A stretch of 64,000 nucleotides of DNA from Allofournierella sp. (GCA_020025635.1 JAHHRU010000003.1:1-64000); one strand, 5' to 3'; counted from the stretch's first letter, positions 42,256 to 50,748 are shown. Numbers and translations are program-made. The notes: generated from the letters alone by a model not told the origin.

Positions 42256-43034
42256 CCAAATACCTCCGCCACATATTCCAGGCAGTTTTTCAATGTGTCC
42301 CTATCCGCAGCCTTCATTTCCACCGAAACAAAGCCCTGATAGCCCACTGCATTCAGCAGCATGGCCAGCTCTTTGTGAAGCGGCCGCTTCTCAATGGGCG
42401 CAAGGCCCGGCTCGCTGATGTGCACATGGCTCACATGCTGCAATTTTGCCGCAAAATCCCGGGGCTGCTCGCCGTTTGCGATCATGGTGCCCACATCCAA
42501 ATTCACCGCAAGGCCCGGGCTTTTGAGCCGTTCCACCAGTGCGAACGCATCGGTGGTGGTGTTGAGAAAATTGGTGTTGTACATGGGCGGGTTCGCTTCC
42601 AGAGCGATCACCGCATCCCGGCGCTGGGCAAGGTAGCCGATCTCTTCAAAAAAGCCGTCTGCCTGGGCAGCCCAGCAGCCTTCCGGGATATTCCGGTTTC
42701 GGGGGCATCCGAAAACAAGGCTGGGGCAGTGGCAGGCGTAGGCAAACTCCAATGCCTCGCCGGTATATTCGGCAAGGGCCTTTGCGCCTTCCTCATCAAA
42801 AATATTTTCCGAGCGGCCGTACCAGATGCTCTGCATGCTGGGGATGGAAAGGCCGTATTTCTGGAACATCACCCCGGTGAACAGTGCCGCGCCGGGCAGA
42901 TTGTCATAAGGGTATTCCGGGAACACCCGGGTGGGGGCGATTTCCAGGCCCTGATAGCCCAGATTTTTCAAAAGCTCCCATACGGCCGGATCCTCCTGCT
43001 GGGTCCAGCCGATGTTGGATGCAGACAGTTTCAT
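42252..43034 (-). CDS. Sugar phosphate isomerase/epimerase (xylose-isomerase-like TIM barrel)
   Basis: 260-residue AP-endonuclease-2/xylose-isomerase-like TIM barrel. Metal-ligand segments can be seen: LGYQGLEIAPTRV (Glu), VIALEANPP (Glu), AVNLDVGTMIANGE (Asp) and HVSHVHISEPGL (His). The family isomerises or epimerises sugars and inositols. It is probably involved in making a precursor for the glycan operon. ATG at 43034 has GGGAGGAAG at the right distance and overlaps the upstream SDR stop by four bases; the longer ORF is not needed. Confidence 0.84.
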   Translation of the reverse strand: MKLSASNIGWTQQEDPAVWELLKNLGYQGLEIAPTRVFPEYPYDNLPGAALFTGVMFQKYGLSIPSMQSIWYGRSENIFDEEGAKALAEYTGEALEFAYACHCPSLVFGCPRNRNIPEGCWAAQADGFFEEIGYLAQRRDAVIALEANPPMYNTNFLNTTTDAFALVERLKSPGLAVNLDVGTMIANGEQPRDFAAKLQHVSHVHISEPGLAPIEKRPLHKELAMLLNAVGYQGFVSVEMKAADRDTLKNCLEYVAEVFG

Positions 43035-43960
43035 GCCTCTTCCTCCCATTTTTTCATAAACCGGCAGATGTCCGAAAGCTCCTCTTCCCGGCTGCACAGA
43101 TAGCCGTCCGCACCGCCCAAAAGATGGGCATAACGGGTGCGCAGATCGTAATCAAAGGGGGTGCCCCCGGTTTCGTTCACAAAAGGCCGGCCGGTCACCG
43201 CCTTGTGCACCTGTGCCGCACTCACCGGCGGGGTGGCCAGGTTCAAAATGCGCAGATCGTTTTCAAGGGCTGTCCGGATATCCTGCCAGAGCCGGCCCAG
43301 ATCATAAAACTGATACACCGAGCGGCTGTCGGTAAAATTGAGGGCGTTCCAATCGTTTTGGGCAAACCACTGCCGCAGAAGAGCCGGGTCGGTTTTGCCG
43401 TTCAGCTTGTAAAAGCCGTTTCCCCCATCGGAATAGCTCTCCTTCACAAGGGGGCTTTTCCCGCACAGCTGCTCATATTTTTCGGTTTTCAGCATGGCAG
43501 GGGTGACGGTGTGCAGATCAAACAGAAAGTTCTTTTTTAAGCCCGCACCGTAAAGGGCCGGCAGACGAACGATCAGCGCATCGGGAAAATCCTGCCGCAC
43601 CCAGTGCTCCAGCAGCAGGCGGTTTGCGCCGTAGGGGGCAAGGCCCTCCTCATCCGGCTCGTCCGCTTCGCTTTTTCCCCGGCTGTCGGCATAAACCGCA
43701 ATGGAGGAGATCAGCACCAGCTTTTGGGGCTTCATCCTGCGCATATTCTCCTGGGCAGCCTCCATCACGGCAAGGTCTGCCTTCGGGTCCTGGTTCGCAA
43801 GGAACATGGCAGCCGGAACGCCCGAATAGACCACCAGCCCGTTTTCTCTGGAAAAGGCCTTTTCGATGTTGGAAGAATGATACTGTGCATCAAAGCGGTG
43901 GCTTTTTTTCAGGTTCCCGCCCACAAAGCCGGTGGAGCCCACCAGAACCGTTCGATCCAT
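43031..43960 (-). CDS. NAD-dependent epimerase/dehydratase (extended SDR), Y-x3-R variant
   Basis: 309 residues with the N-terminal NAD motif GSTGFVGGN (about 8-16), SSIAVYADS (catalytic Ser) and an active-site segment YGANR where most SDRs have Y-x3-K. The C-terminal half is divergent. Probably modifies a nucleotide-sugar or related precursor. ATG at 43960 follows AGGAGGG. First gene of the glycan operon that continues to 37674. Confidence 0.8.
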   Translation of the reverse strand: MDRTVLVGSTGFVGGNLKKSHRFDAQYHSSNIEKAFSRENGLVVYSGVPAAMFLANQDPKADLAVMEAAQENMRRMKPQKLVLISSIAVYADSRGKSEADEPDEEGLAPYGANRLLLEHWVRQDFPDALIVRLPALYGAGLKKNFLFDLHTVTPAMLKTEKYEQLCGKSPLVKESYSDGGNGFYKLNGKTDPALLRQWFAQNDWNALNFTDSRSVYQFYDLGRLWQDIRTALENDLRILNLATPPVSAAQVHKAVTGRPFVNETGGTPFDYDLRTRYAHLLGGADGYLCSREEELSDICRFMKKWEEEA

Positions 43961-44008
43961 GGATTTTCCCTCCTGTTTTCTGCAAAAAGTCATAACAATT
44001 CAATTTAC

Positions 44009-44037
44009 ATTATACACAAATCCCGACCCACCCACAA
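44009..44037 (-). promoter_or_regulatory. Promoter of the first glycan operon
   Basis: Minus-strand -35 TTGTGG (44032-44037), 17-base spacer, -10 TATAAT (44009-44014), about 50 bases before the SDR start. Confidence 0.55.
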
Positions 44038-44053
44038 GGAAAACCACAAAAAA

Positions 44054-44088
44054 AGCCGAAACACACGCGGGATGCGTGCCCTTCGGCT
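44054..44088 (-). terminator. Terminator of the M23 peptidase gene
   Basis: Stem AGCCGAA/TTCGGCT with an inner CACGC/GCGTG pairing. On the minus strand it is followed by CGGCTTTTTTTG. Confidence 0.7.
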
Positions 44089-44094
44089 CAAAGT

Positions 44095-44808
44095 TTATTC
44101 GAAATAATGTTCCGGGTCTTTGGGTGCGCCGCCTTCCAGCACCTCCAGGTGCAGATGCGGGCCGTCGGCCACCTCGGCCATTGCCTCACCAAGCTTTGCA
44201 AGAGGGCTGCCGGCCTTTACTTCATCGCCCACCTTTACCGAAACAGAAGCTGGGTCAAGGCCGGCATACCGCCAAACCCGCTCGCCTGCTTCCACTTCCA
44301 CCACCTGGCCCCACATGCCGTCCTCATAAAGGTTGCACACCTTGCCGGCTGCTGCGCTTCGCACGGTCTCTCCCGGTTTGGCGGCAAGGTCCACACCGTT
44401 GTGGGTCCGCCAGTCGCCCAGGGTCTTGTTATATACCAGGTCTTCTCCGCTGAAGCTGTTTGTGATCTCGCCTTCTACCGGCCGCACAAAGGAAGGCTCG
44501 GCCAAAGCGGCAGATTCTTGCGGCACGGTATCCGCCGGCTGCTGTTCGGATAATCCACCCTGCGAAGACGGCCGCTGTGAGGGCGCGGCCGAGGGCTTGG
44601 GCACGTCGTTCACTTTTTCTTCCACCTGCATATGCGGCATCTGCCATGGGGTACCTCCCTTTTGTTCAACGGACGGTTTTTCCGTCTCCTGCATACTGCT
44701 GATCACATTGTGCACCGCCCACACGCTGGACCCCACCGCCGCAAGCACACAGGCCGCAATGGCCAGGTAAAAGCCTTTGTCTTTAAAAAATGAAATCATC
44801 CTGTTCAT
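44095..44808 (-). CDS. M23 family metallopeptidase, SpoIIQ-like
   Basis: 237 residues: one N-terminal membrane helix (about 13-33), a low-complexity Pro/Ser/Gln linker (about 40-105) and an extracellular LytM/M23 domain. TLGDWRTHNGVDLAA (H and D zinc ligands) and GPHLHLEV (H-x-H) are intact, so it can be an active endopeptidase. The TLGDWRTHxGxDI/L segment and small size resemble SpoIIQ of the forespore engulfment complex. No SpoIIIA genes are here to confirm it, so a general cell-wall endopeptidase is possible. ATG at 44808 follows TAAAGGAG. Confidence 0.85.
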   Translation of the reverse strand: MNRMISFFKDKGFYLAIAACVLAAVGSSVWAVHNVISSMQETEKPSVEQKGGTPWQMPHMQVEEKVNDVPKPSAAPSQRPSSQGGLSEQQPADTVPQESAALAEPSFVRPVEGEITNSFSGEDLVYNKTLGDWRTHNGVDLAAKPGETVRSAAAGKVCNLYEDGMWGQVVEVEAGERVWRYAGLDPASVSVKVGDEVKAGSPLAKLGEAMAEVADGPHLHLEVLEGGAPKDPEHYFE

Positions 44809-44923
44809 GCTACCGCTCCTTTATCTTGGTTGCTGCCCGGCCGGGCCTTACAAACCAGCCCAATTCCCGAACGGCTTCTTTTGCCTTAGTTTGCCGTGTT
44901 TTGAGGCCGTTTATACATCCAGC

Positions 44924-44952
44924 TTGTAATTGATCCAGAGCCATAGTAAAAT
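44924..44952 (+). promoter_or_regulatory. Promoter of psuG
   Basis: -35 TTGTAA (44924-44929), 17-base spacer, -10 TAAAAT (44947-44952), about 65 bases before the start codon. Confidence 0.5.
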
Positions 44953-45017
44953 AAAGAAAAGCAGCAGGGCCTTCATGGGCCCTCTTATTCATTTCAGAAA
45001 TAAAAAGGAGCAGTACG

Positions 45018-45938
45018 ATGAATTTGCATCGCTATCTGGACATTGCCACCGAAGTGCGCTCTGCCGTTGAATCAGGCAAACCGGTGGTTGCTTTGGAAAG
45101 CACCATCCTTTCCCAGTGCATCCCATACCCGCAAAACCTGGCCTTTTCGGCCGAGGTGGAGCAGATCGTGCGTTCCATGGGCGCGGTGCCCGCCACCATT
45201 GCCATTATTGACGGCCGCATGAAGATCGGCCTTTCCGCCGGCGAGCGGGAGCTGATCTGCAAGGGCGGGAAGGTGCGTTCGGTGAGCCGGCGTGACCTGC
45301 CCATCATTTTGGCCGAGGGCGGCACCGGCTCCACCTCGGTGGCCTCCACCATGATTCTTGCAAGCCTTGCAGGCATCCGGGTCTTCTCTTCGGTCGGTCT
45401 TGGCGGCGTTCACCGGGGCGCTGACCGCACCCTGGATATCAGCGCCGACCTGCAGGAGCTGGCCCACACCCCGATGGTTGTTGTCTGTGCCGGTGCCCGG
45501 ACCTTTTTGGACATCGGCGCAACGCTGGAATACCTGGAAACCATGGGGGTCCCGGTGCTGGGCTACAAAACCGAAAAATTTCCCGCATTTTACTGCCGCA
45601 ACAGCGGCCGTGGTGTGGACCGCTGCGTGGAAAGCGCTGCCGAGGCCGCCCGCATTGCTCGCATCAAATGGGATCTTGGCCTTCAGGGCGGCGTTCTGAT
45701 CGGCAACCCGGTCCCGGAGCAGTATGCCCTGGACCCGGAGGAAACCCAGAATGCGGTAGACACCGCGCTTGCCAATGCCAGCAAAAACGGCATTCACGGG
45801 GCAGACCTTACCCCCTACCTTCTGGCGCAGCTGGACGAACTGACCGAGCACCGCAGCATGACTGCCAACATTCAGCTTGCTTACAACAATGCCCGGGTCG
45901 CATCGGCCCTGGCCATTGAACTGAGCCGGCGCGCATAA
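45018..45938 (+). CDS. psuG: Pseudouridine-5'-phosphate glycosidase
   Basis: 306-residue enzyme that splits pseudouridine 5'-phosphate into uracil and ribose-5-phosphate. Family signatures are clear: VVALESTILSQ, GGTGSTSVASTM, GVHRGADRTLDISADLQEL, VVCAGARTFLDIGATLEYLETMGVPV and KTEKFPAFYCRNSG. The neighbouring pseudouridine kinase (psuK) and a transporter are not seen, so the pathway must be completed elsewhere. ATG at 45018 follows AAAAGGAG. Monocistronic. Confidence 0.95.
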   Translation: MNLHRYLDIATEVRSAVESGKPVVALESTILSQCIPYPQNLAFSAEVEQIVRSMGAVPATIAIIDGRMKIGLSAGERELICKGGKVRSVSRRDLPIILAEGGTGSTSVASTMILASLAGIRVFSSVGLGGVHRGADRTLDISADLQELAHTPMVVVCAGARTFLDIGATLEYLETMGVPVLGYKTEKFPAFYCRNSGRGVDRCVESAAEAARIARIKWDLGLQGGVLIGNPVPEQYALDPEETQNAVDTALANASKNGIHGADLTPYLLAQLDELTEHRSMTANIQLAYNNARVASALAIELSRRA

Positions 45939-45948
45939 TTCTGTTAAA

Positions 45949-45990
45949 GAAAGGCCCTCCTGCACCAAACCGGTACCGGAGGACCTTTTT
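45949..45990 (+). terminator. Terminator of psuG
   Basis: Stem AAAGG-c-CCTCC with GGAGG-a-CCTTT around an 18-base loop (one internal mismatch), followed by a T run. It can also serve the convergent ThrE gene. Confidence 0.7.
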
Positions 45991-45996
45991 CAGCTT

Positions 45997-46446
45997 TTAT
46001 CGGTCAGATTTTTTGGAAATATGGGCCGGCTTTTTCAGCGGGACCGACATAACCAGGGCAATGCCCATGGCCAGAGCCACCGCAATTTTCAGGGTCTCGG
46101 TTCCCTTGGTGGAAAAACCCGCACTGTCGCCGGTGATGAAACTGTAAGCGGTATAATAGATGCCCGCACCGGGCACCAGGGGAAAGATGCCCGGAATCAG
46201 GAAAATCGTGACCGGAGCCTTTCGAATGACTGCGGCAATGCGGGTGACCAGCGCCAGCGGGATCACTGCCACAAGGCTTGCCACGACCGCACTGCTCTGA
46301 TACTGCATCATGCCCCAGTACACCAGCCACCCCAGCATCCCGGTGACGCCGCAGCACCACAGATGCCTGCGCGGAACGTGAAAAAGCAAAGCAAAGCACA
46401 CCGTACTCACAAAGCTTGCCGCCAGGTTCACAATCAGTTCTGTCAC
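45997..46446 (-). CDS. Threonine/serine exporter family, small subunit (ThrE_2/DUF3815)
   Basis: 149-residue membrane protein with about four to five helices; FLIPGIFPLVPGAGIYYTAYSFI is the hallmark of the C-terminal half of ThrE. GTG at 46446 overlaps the upstream gene's TGA by four bases (GTGA), so the two halves are made in step. Together they form a split version of the single-chain ThrE amino-acid exporter. Confidence 0.88.
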   Translation of the reverse strand: MTELIVNLAASFVSTVCFALLFHVPRRHLWCCGVTGMLGWLVYWGMMQYQSSAVVASLVAVIPLALVTRIAAVIRKAPVTIFLIPGIFPLVPGAGIYYTAYSFITGDSAGFSTKGTETLKIAVALAMGIALVMSVPLKKPAHISKKSDR

Positions 46447-47219
46447 AGGGGCATCACCCCCGCCGAGATCCATGCAGCCAAAAGCAGCACAAGGCCCGCT
46501 CCGCAGGCAATACAGGCCGCCGTGAGCAAAGCATCCAGCATACGGATCACCCCGGAAAGGAAATCGCCGTCAATCAGGTCCCGGATGCCCAGTGTGAGCG
46601 CCATGCCCGGCACAAGCGGCATCAAAGCACCGATGATGGCTTTGTCTGTATTGATCCCCATGCCGGTTCGAAACAGAACAAGGGTCATGCCCACCACAAA
46701 AATGGCACCCCAGAACCGGGTCAGCAGCCGGGCAACGCCCCATTCGCTCATTTTCAAAAGCAGGATCTGCAAAAGAAAGCCCACAAACAGGGCGATCACG
46801 CCATCCTGCCAGACACCGCCGAAAAGGATGGAAAATGCAGCACTGCCCACACCGCAGCACAAGATCTGCTGAGAGGCCGGCACATACGGGATATTTTTGA
46901 TTTTTTCCAGCTCCTGAAAGGCACTGTCCAGGTTCACGGCCCCGCCGGCAATGCGGCGGGAAAGATCGTTCACCGCCTCCACCCGGCCCAGATGAACGGT
47001 GCTTTGAGGAACGCTTCGGATCTGTGCAGGGCATTCCTCATCGCTCCCCACGCTGGTGAAAAGGCCGTTGGTGAGCACATAGCCGTGAAAGCCGTCCACC
47101 CCAAAGCTTTTGGCCATGATCTCCATGGTCTGCTGGGTGCGGCTCACCTCGGCCCCGTTCTGCAGCATGGTTTCCCCCGCAGCTGTCACAAAATCCAGCA
47201 CCTTTTTCCGGTCGTTCAT
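46443..47219 (-). CDS. Threonine/serine exporter family, large subunit (ThrE_1/DUF1212)
   Basis: 258-residue membrane protein. A soluble N-terminal part (about 1-110, with AGETMLQNGAEVSRTQQTM and DGFHGYVLTNGLF) precedes about five helices with LMPLVPGMALTLGIRDLIDGDFLSG, all hallmarks of DUF1212. It pairs with the overlapping small subunit to export Thr/Ser or related compounds. It lies 17 bases after the CMP-sugar synthetase gene and may be the tail of the nonulosonic acid operon. ATG at 47219 follows GGGGAG. Confidence 0.9.
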   Translation of the reverse strand: MNDRKKVLDFVTAAGETMLQNGAEVSRTQQTMEIMAKSFGVDGFHGYVLTNGLFTSVGSDEECPAQIRSVPQSTVHLGRVEAVNDLSRRIAGGAVNLDSAFQELEKIKNIPYVPASQQILCCGVGSAAFSILFGGVWQDGVIALFVGFLLQILLLKMSEWGVARLLTRFWGAIFVVGMTLVLFRTGMGINTDKAIIGALMPLVPGMALTLGIRDLIDGDFLSGVIRMLDALLTAACIACGAGLVLLLAAWISAGVMPL

Positions 47220-47235
47220 GGATCATTCTCCCCTT

Positions 47236-48012
47236 TTACTTCCGGATCGCATCCCGAACCTGTGCAAAGGCAGGGAGATTGGCGTAAAGGTGTGCACCGA
47301 TCACTTCCATCAGCTTGAAATCCTCTTCACTGTCGATATCCAAAATGCCGGTATCCATCATCTGGCTCACATGGATCTTTGCATCCCAGATGATGCCGGT
47401 GGTGTTTTCCCGCAAAAAGTCCCGCTTGTAAACATAGATGCTGGCGTTCACATCGTAAAAAACAGGGGCCATCTGGCGGGCGGTGCACACTGCCTCGCCC
47501 TCCTTCTGCTCAATGCCCTTTTCGATGTGATCGCCGCAGTCACGCACCATGTTGAAATAGGGGTTGCGGCGGGATTCGGTCACACTGAACACCAGGTCCA
47601 GATCCTGGCGGGAGGCTTTCAGGTCATACGCATTGCGGATGTCCTGCGCGGTGCGCAGGGGGCTTGTGATATCCAGATCCATCACATAATCGTACTGCCC
47701 GCCCTTTTTTTCTTCCATACGGCGCAGGCTGTCCTGGATGACCGCCATCTTGGGGGCACGGTCGCCGCTCAGCTCTTCATTGCGGGGCAGGAACACCACT
47801 TCCGGGTATTTTTCGGCCACCAGCTTTGCAAGATCCTGGCTGTCGGTGTTCAGGCAGATATCCATCTGCACATCCGGCTTTTCCTTCGCAAACAGCTCGG
47901 CCGCCGCCAGGCTGTAATAGACCAGCGGCTTTTCGCAGAACACCTTCAGATTTTTGTTTTTAAAACCCTTGCTGCCTGCACGGCCGCAAATGGTAACCAG
48001 CAGTTTTTCCAC
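47236..48012 (-). CDS. Acylneuraminate cytidylyltransferase family (CMP-nonulosonate synthetase, LegF/NeuA-like)
   Basis: 258-residue nucleotidyltransferase that would activate the 9-carbon sugar with CTP. The nucleotide loop ICGRAGSKGFKNKN is at about 8-21; LPRNEELSGDRAPKMAVIQDSL, MDLDITSPLRTAQDI and SRRNPYFNMV are NeuA-family landmarks. The start is GTG at 48012 with GAGGAG upstream, giving the typical short N-terminus. Context with LegB/LegC/PtmE-like genes suggests CMP-legionaminic acid or a relative rather than CMP-Neu5Ac (inference). Confidence 0.87.
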   Translation of the reverse strand: MEKLLVTICGRAGSKGFKNKNLKVFCEKPLVYYSLAAAELFAKEKPDVQMDICLNTDSQDLAKLVAEKYPEVVFLPRNEELSGDRAPKMAVIQDSLRRMEEKKGGQYDYVMDLDITSPLRTAQDIRNAYDLKASRQDLDLVFSVTESRRNPYFNMVRDCGDHIEKGIEQKEGEAVCTARQMAPVFYDVNASIYVYKRDFLRENTTGIIWDAKIHVSQMMDTGILDIDSEEDFKLMEVIGAHLYANLPAFAQVRDAIRK

Positions 48013-48043
48013 AGTCAGACACTCCTCTTTTGCTTCAAACACA

Positions 48044-48970
48044 TTATTCGCCCAGGGTCAGGCGCAGAACGTCCAGCGCCATGGCCGGGCTGTTCACGCT
48101 CTCACCGGTGCCGCTTTGAACATAGTCCAGAAAATATTCCATCTCCCGGATGTACCGCTCATTCACCGGCTCTTCGTAATGCTCCACCGTTCCATCCTCC
48201 AGTGTCAGGGTGCCCGCACCGAAATCGGCGGTCACTGTGCCGTTTTTGCAGAACAGCTCGATGCTGCGCCGGTACTGGCGGCCGAAATAGTCCAGGTGGA
48301 TCTCAGCCAGCATGGAGGGATACCGGGCAATGTAAACCGAAAGGTCATCGGAATCGATTTCCAAATCGGAGTAAGTCCCCTTGAAGTTATAGCATTCCAG
48401 CGGGGTCCCGAACAGGTCCACCATGTAATCCCACTCGTGGATCAGGTCGATGGTAACGCCGCCACCCATTTCCTTGTGGGCAGAATACACCTTGCGGTAA
48501 TCCACACCCGGCCGCCATTCCGGCAGATAGGAAGAGCAGATGACCCTTGCCGAATAGGGTTTGAGCTTTGGCATTTTATCCTTCAGCGCAAGGAAGGTGC
48601 CGCACCAGCGCATGGGTGCTGCCACATAAGCCTTTTGATATTCCCCAAGGCCCAGGGCTTCCAGATCATATCCGGTCGCCTCAAAGATGGGCTTTTCGAT
48701 AAAGAAACAGTCCACCCGCCCCGAAAGCTCTGCCATGGTATGTGCGTGCAGATGGGTGGGGTTTGTGATGAAGGCGGCATCATAATGGCCCAGCTGATCA
48801 AAGGTGGTATACTGATTTCGCAGAAGCCGGGCAGTCTCCTGCGGCAGAGGGCGCAGGCTGGAACGCAGCGCATCGGCATGCAGCTCCATGCCCCGCTTCT
48901 CTGCAATTTCATGCAGGTTTTTGAGGTGTCGTGTGCCAATGGATCCAATGCCGACAAACAATACTTCCAT
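48044..48970 (-). CDS. Gfo/Idh/MocA family oxidoreductase
   Basis: 308-residue NAD(P)-dependent sugar oxidoreductase with the Rossmann motif VGIGSIGTRH (about 6-15) and a catalytic-site region FFIEKPIFEAT (E-K-P). The C-terminal alpha/beta domain follows. Likely oxidises or reduces a nucleotide-sugar or free-sugar intermediate. It is the second such gene in the locus; the other is at 49771-50748. Confidence 0.87.
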   Translation of the reverse strand: MEVLFVGIGSIGTRHLKNLHEIAEKRGMELHADALRSSLRPLPQETARLLRNQYTTFDQLGHYDAAFITNPTHLHAHTMAELSGRVDCFFIEKPIFEATGYDLEALGLGEYQKAYVAAPMRWCGTFLALKDKMPKLKPYSARVICSSYLPEWRPGVDYRKVYSAHKEMGGGVTIDLIHEWDYMVDLFGTPLECYNFKGTYSDLEIDSDDLSVYIARYPSMLAEIHLDYFGRQYRRSIELFCKNGTVTADFGAGTLTLEDGTVEHYEEPVNERYIREMEYFLDYVQSGTGESVNSPAMALDVLRLTLGE

Positions 48971-48976
48971 GGAAAC

Positions 48977-49765
48977 TCAATCCTCCTCTGGGCCGTACGC
49001 ATACCGGCCCTCGTCTTCATCCTCTTCCGGGTCCTGGGGCGGCGCCACAGAAGGCCGGCCGGGGGTCACAATAAAGCCGGTGAAGTCCGGCAGCTCCCGC
49101 AGGTCCGCTTCCAGGCAGCCGGCGCCGCTGGCGAGCTTCTCCTGCATTTCGTCGGTATAAACCGGCACCACCACATACAAAAGCACCTTTTTGCTCACCT
49201 TGATGGGCACCGGGTGCACGGTTTTGGGGCCGTTTTTTTCAGCGGGCAGATACAGCACCGCACCGCTGAATTCGGTGTTGGGGGCAAGCGGCCGGGCCGG
49301 GTCTCCGTTGGGGATGGAATGGCCGCTGCCCAGCCAGGTGTGCTGCTTTTGCGGCATGCAGGCAAGATGATACAGCATCCGCAGCGGCCAGCAGGTTTCC
49401 GGGTCCGGGTCCTGCTGAGCCGGTTTTGCCAAAAGGCCTGCCATGGGCCAGCTTGCGGGCAGATACATCATCAGTTCCGCCGTGCGCAGATAGGCATACT
49501 GCCGGTTGTGGGCCATGTTGTCCAGTTCCATCAGATTGGCGCTCATGCCCACCGTATAAGCCACATAGTAGGGCTCCTGCTCGGTGGGTGCCATCAGGCG
49601 GATGCGCATGCCGTCCTTATCCGTCCATTCAATGGTGGTCCGGCCGGGAAAATTCTCTTCAAAATGGGTGATGATATTTTCCGCATAAGGGGTGTTGTAA
49701 AGGGGGCCCTCATGGGCCGGTTCTTCCGGCTCAGGGCCGCCGAACAGTCTGCTCAGAAACGACAT
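48977..49765 (-). CDS. Suppressor of fused (SUFU) domain protein
   Basis: 262 residues, soluble and acidic. The SUFU fold is suggested by a GMSAN..ELDN segment, YAYLRTAELMMYLPASWPM, WPLRMLYHLACMPQKQHTWLGSGHSIPNGDP and the strand KVLLYVVVPVYTDEMQ. Bacterial SUFU proteins are known as predicted immunity proteins of polymorphic toxins and as stand-alone proteins of unknown role. No toxin gene is visible here. It lies between the two oxidoreductases with five- and six-base gaps, so it is co-expressed with the sugar genes. The C-terminus is a short Asp/Glu-rich tail. Confidence 0.82.
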   Translation of the reverse strand: MSFLSRLFGGPEPEEPAHEGPLYNTPYAENIITHFEENFPGRTTIEWTDKDGMRIRLMAPTEQEPYYVAYTVGMSANLMELDNMAHNRQYAYLRTAELMMYLPASWPMAGLLAKPAQQDPDPETCWPLRMLYHLACMPQKQHTWLGSGHSIPNGDPARPLAPNTEFSGAVLYLPAEKNGPKTVHPVPIKVSKKVLLYVVVPVYTDEMQEKLASGAGCLEADLRELPDFTGFIVTPGRPSVAPPQDPEEDEDEGRYAYGPEED

Positions 49766-49770
49766 TTGGG

Positions 49771-50748
49771 TCAGGCCTCCTCGATGCGCTGGATCAGCGC
49801 GATGGTTTCCCGGTCCTTTTCAAAACTGTAACGGGCCTCTTCCTTTCCGGCCAGAACGCCGAAGAAGTTCTGCAGCTCGTCCACATAGGCATTCTCCACG
49901 ATATTGTCCGAATACCGGGGATCATGCTCAAAGCTTGCATAGGTATTCACCGGCTGCTTTTCGCCGGTTTCATGATCAAATTTGTACAGTGCGCGGGGGT
50001 TGCCCTCCCAGAAAAGATGCAGGCCCTCGCCGAAGCATTCAAAATTGCGCACGGCCTTGGGGCTCACCACGTCCACGGCCAGCAGGCCCTTGGTGCCGTT
50101 TTTGTGGCGCAGGGTCACAAAATAGCTGTCCGGGTAGTCGATTTCCAGCTGGCTGATCTTATCCTTTTCCACATGGACCTTTTCCACCGGGCCGAAGGTG
50201 TCCAGCAGCCAGGGCAGATCCACACCGAAAATTTCCCGCACGCCGCCGGTGCGCTTGTCCCCCACAAAGAAATTCTTATAGCTTTCCCAGGGGTGCCAGT
50301 CGGGCAGGTACTGGCCGATGTGATAGATGTAGTTGACCGGTTTTGCAAAGGCATCCACCTGCCCCTTGATATACTGGGTCTCACCCCGGTACAGCATGGT
50401 GGAGGAAAGGAAGAGCACAAGGCCCTTTTCCTTTGCCTTGCGGATGTTTTCGGTGTAGCCGTCATCCACCAGGTTGAGCTCAGTGAACACCGAAAGCCCT
50501 GCATCCAAAAGCTGTGAGATGATGCCGGAATGGGTGATGGGTGCCGTGCACACCAGTGCCCCGTCAAAGCTTTCGGCCTTTACAGCCTGTTCGATGCTTT
50601 CAAAGGCACGGATGCCCAGCTTTTCCACTTCCTGCCGGCGCTCGGCGCTGGTATCCACACCGCACACTACCGCTTCAGGGTCAATGCCCCGGATGAGCCG
50701 TGCCCGGCGCTTGCCCATGCTTCCAAGACCCACGATCAACAGTTTCAT
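49771..50748 (-). CDS. Gfo/Idh/MocA family oxidoreductase, PtmF-like
   Basis: 325 residues with the NAD(P) motif VGLGSMGKRRARLI (about 6-19), TAPITHSGIISQLLDAGLSVFTELN and a C-terminal sheet domain. The usual E-K-P catalytic Lys region reads FTELNLVDD, so Lys is not in its normal place. Gfo/Idh/MocA proteins (PtmF) occur in Campylobacter legionaminic acid loci, which this locus resembles. ATG at 50748 follows CGAGGTG; the much longer open frame upstream is a shadow of neuC. Confidence 0.84.
   Translation of the reverse strand: MKLLIVGLGSMGKRRARLIRGIDPEAVVCGVDTSAERRQEVEKLGIRAFESIEQAVKAESFDGALVCTAPITHSGIISQLLDAGLSVFTELNLVDDGYTENIRKAKEKGLVLFLSSTMLYRGETQYIKGQVDAFAKPVNYIYHIGQYLPDWHPWESYKNFFVGDKRTGGVREIFGVDLPWLLDTFGPVEKVHVEKDKISQLEIDYPDSYFVTLRHKNGTKGLLAVDVVSPKAVRNFECFGEGLHLFWEGNPRALYKFDHETGEKQPVNTYASFEHDPRYSDNIVENAYVDELQNFFGVLAGKEEARYSFEKDRETIALIQRIEEA

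Noticed and set aside
44810..44992. 60-codon minus-strand ORF upstream of the M23 peptidase
   Set aside because: No ribosome site, unlike any family I know, and it overlaps the psuG promoter; probably chance.
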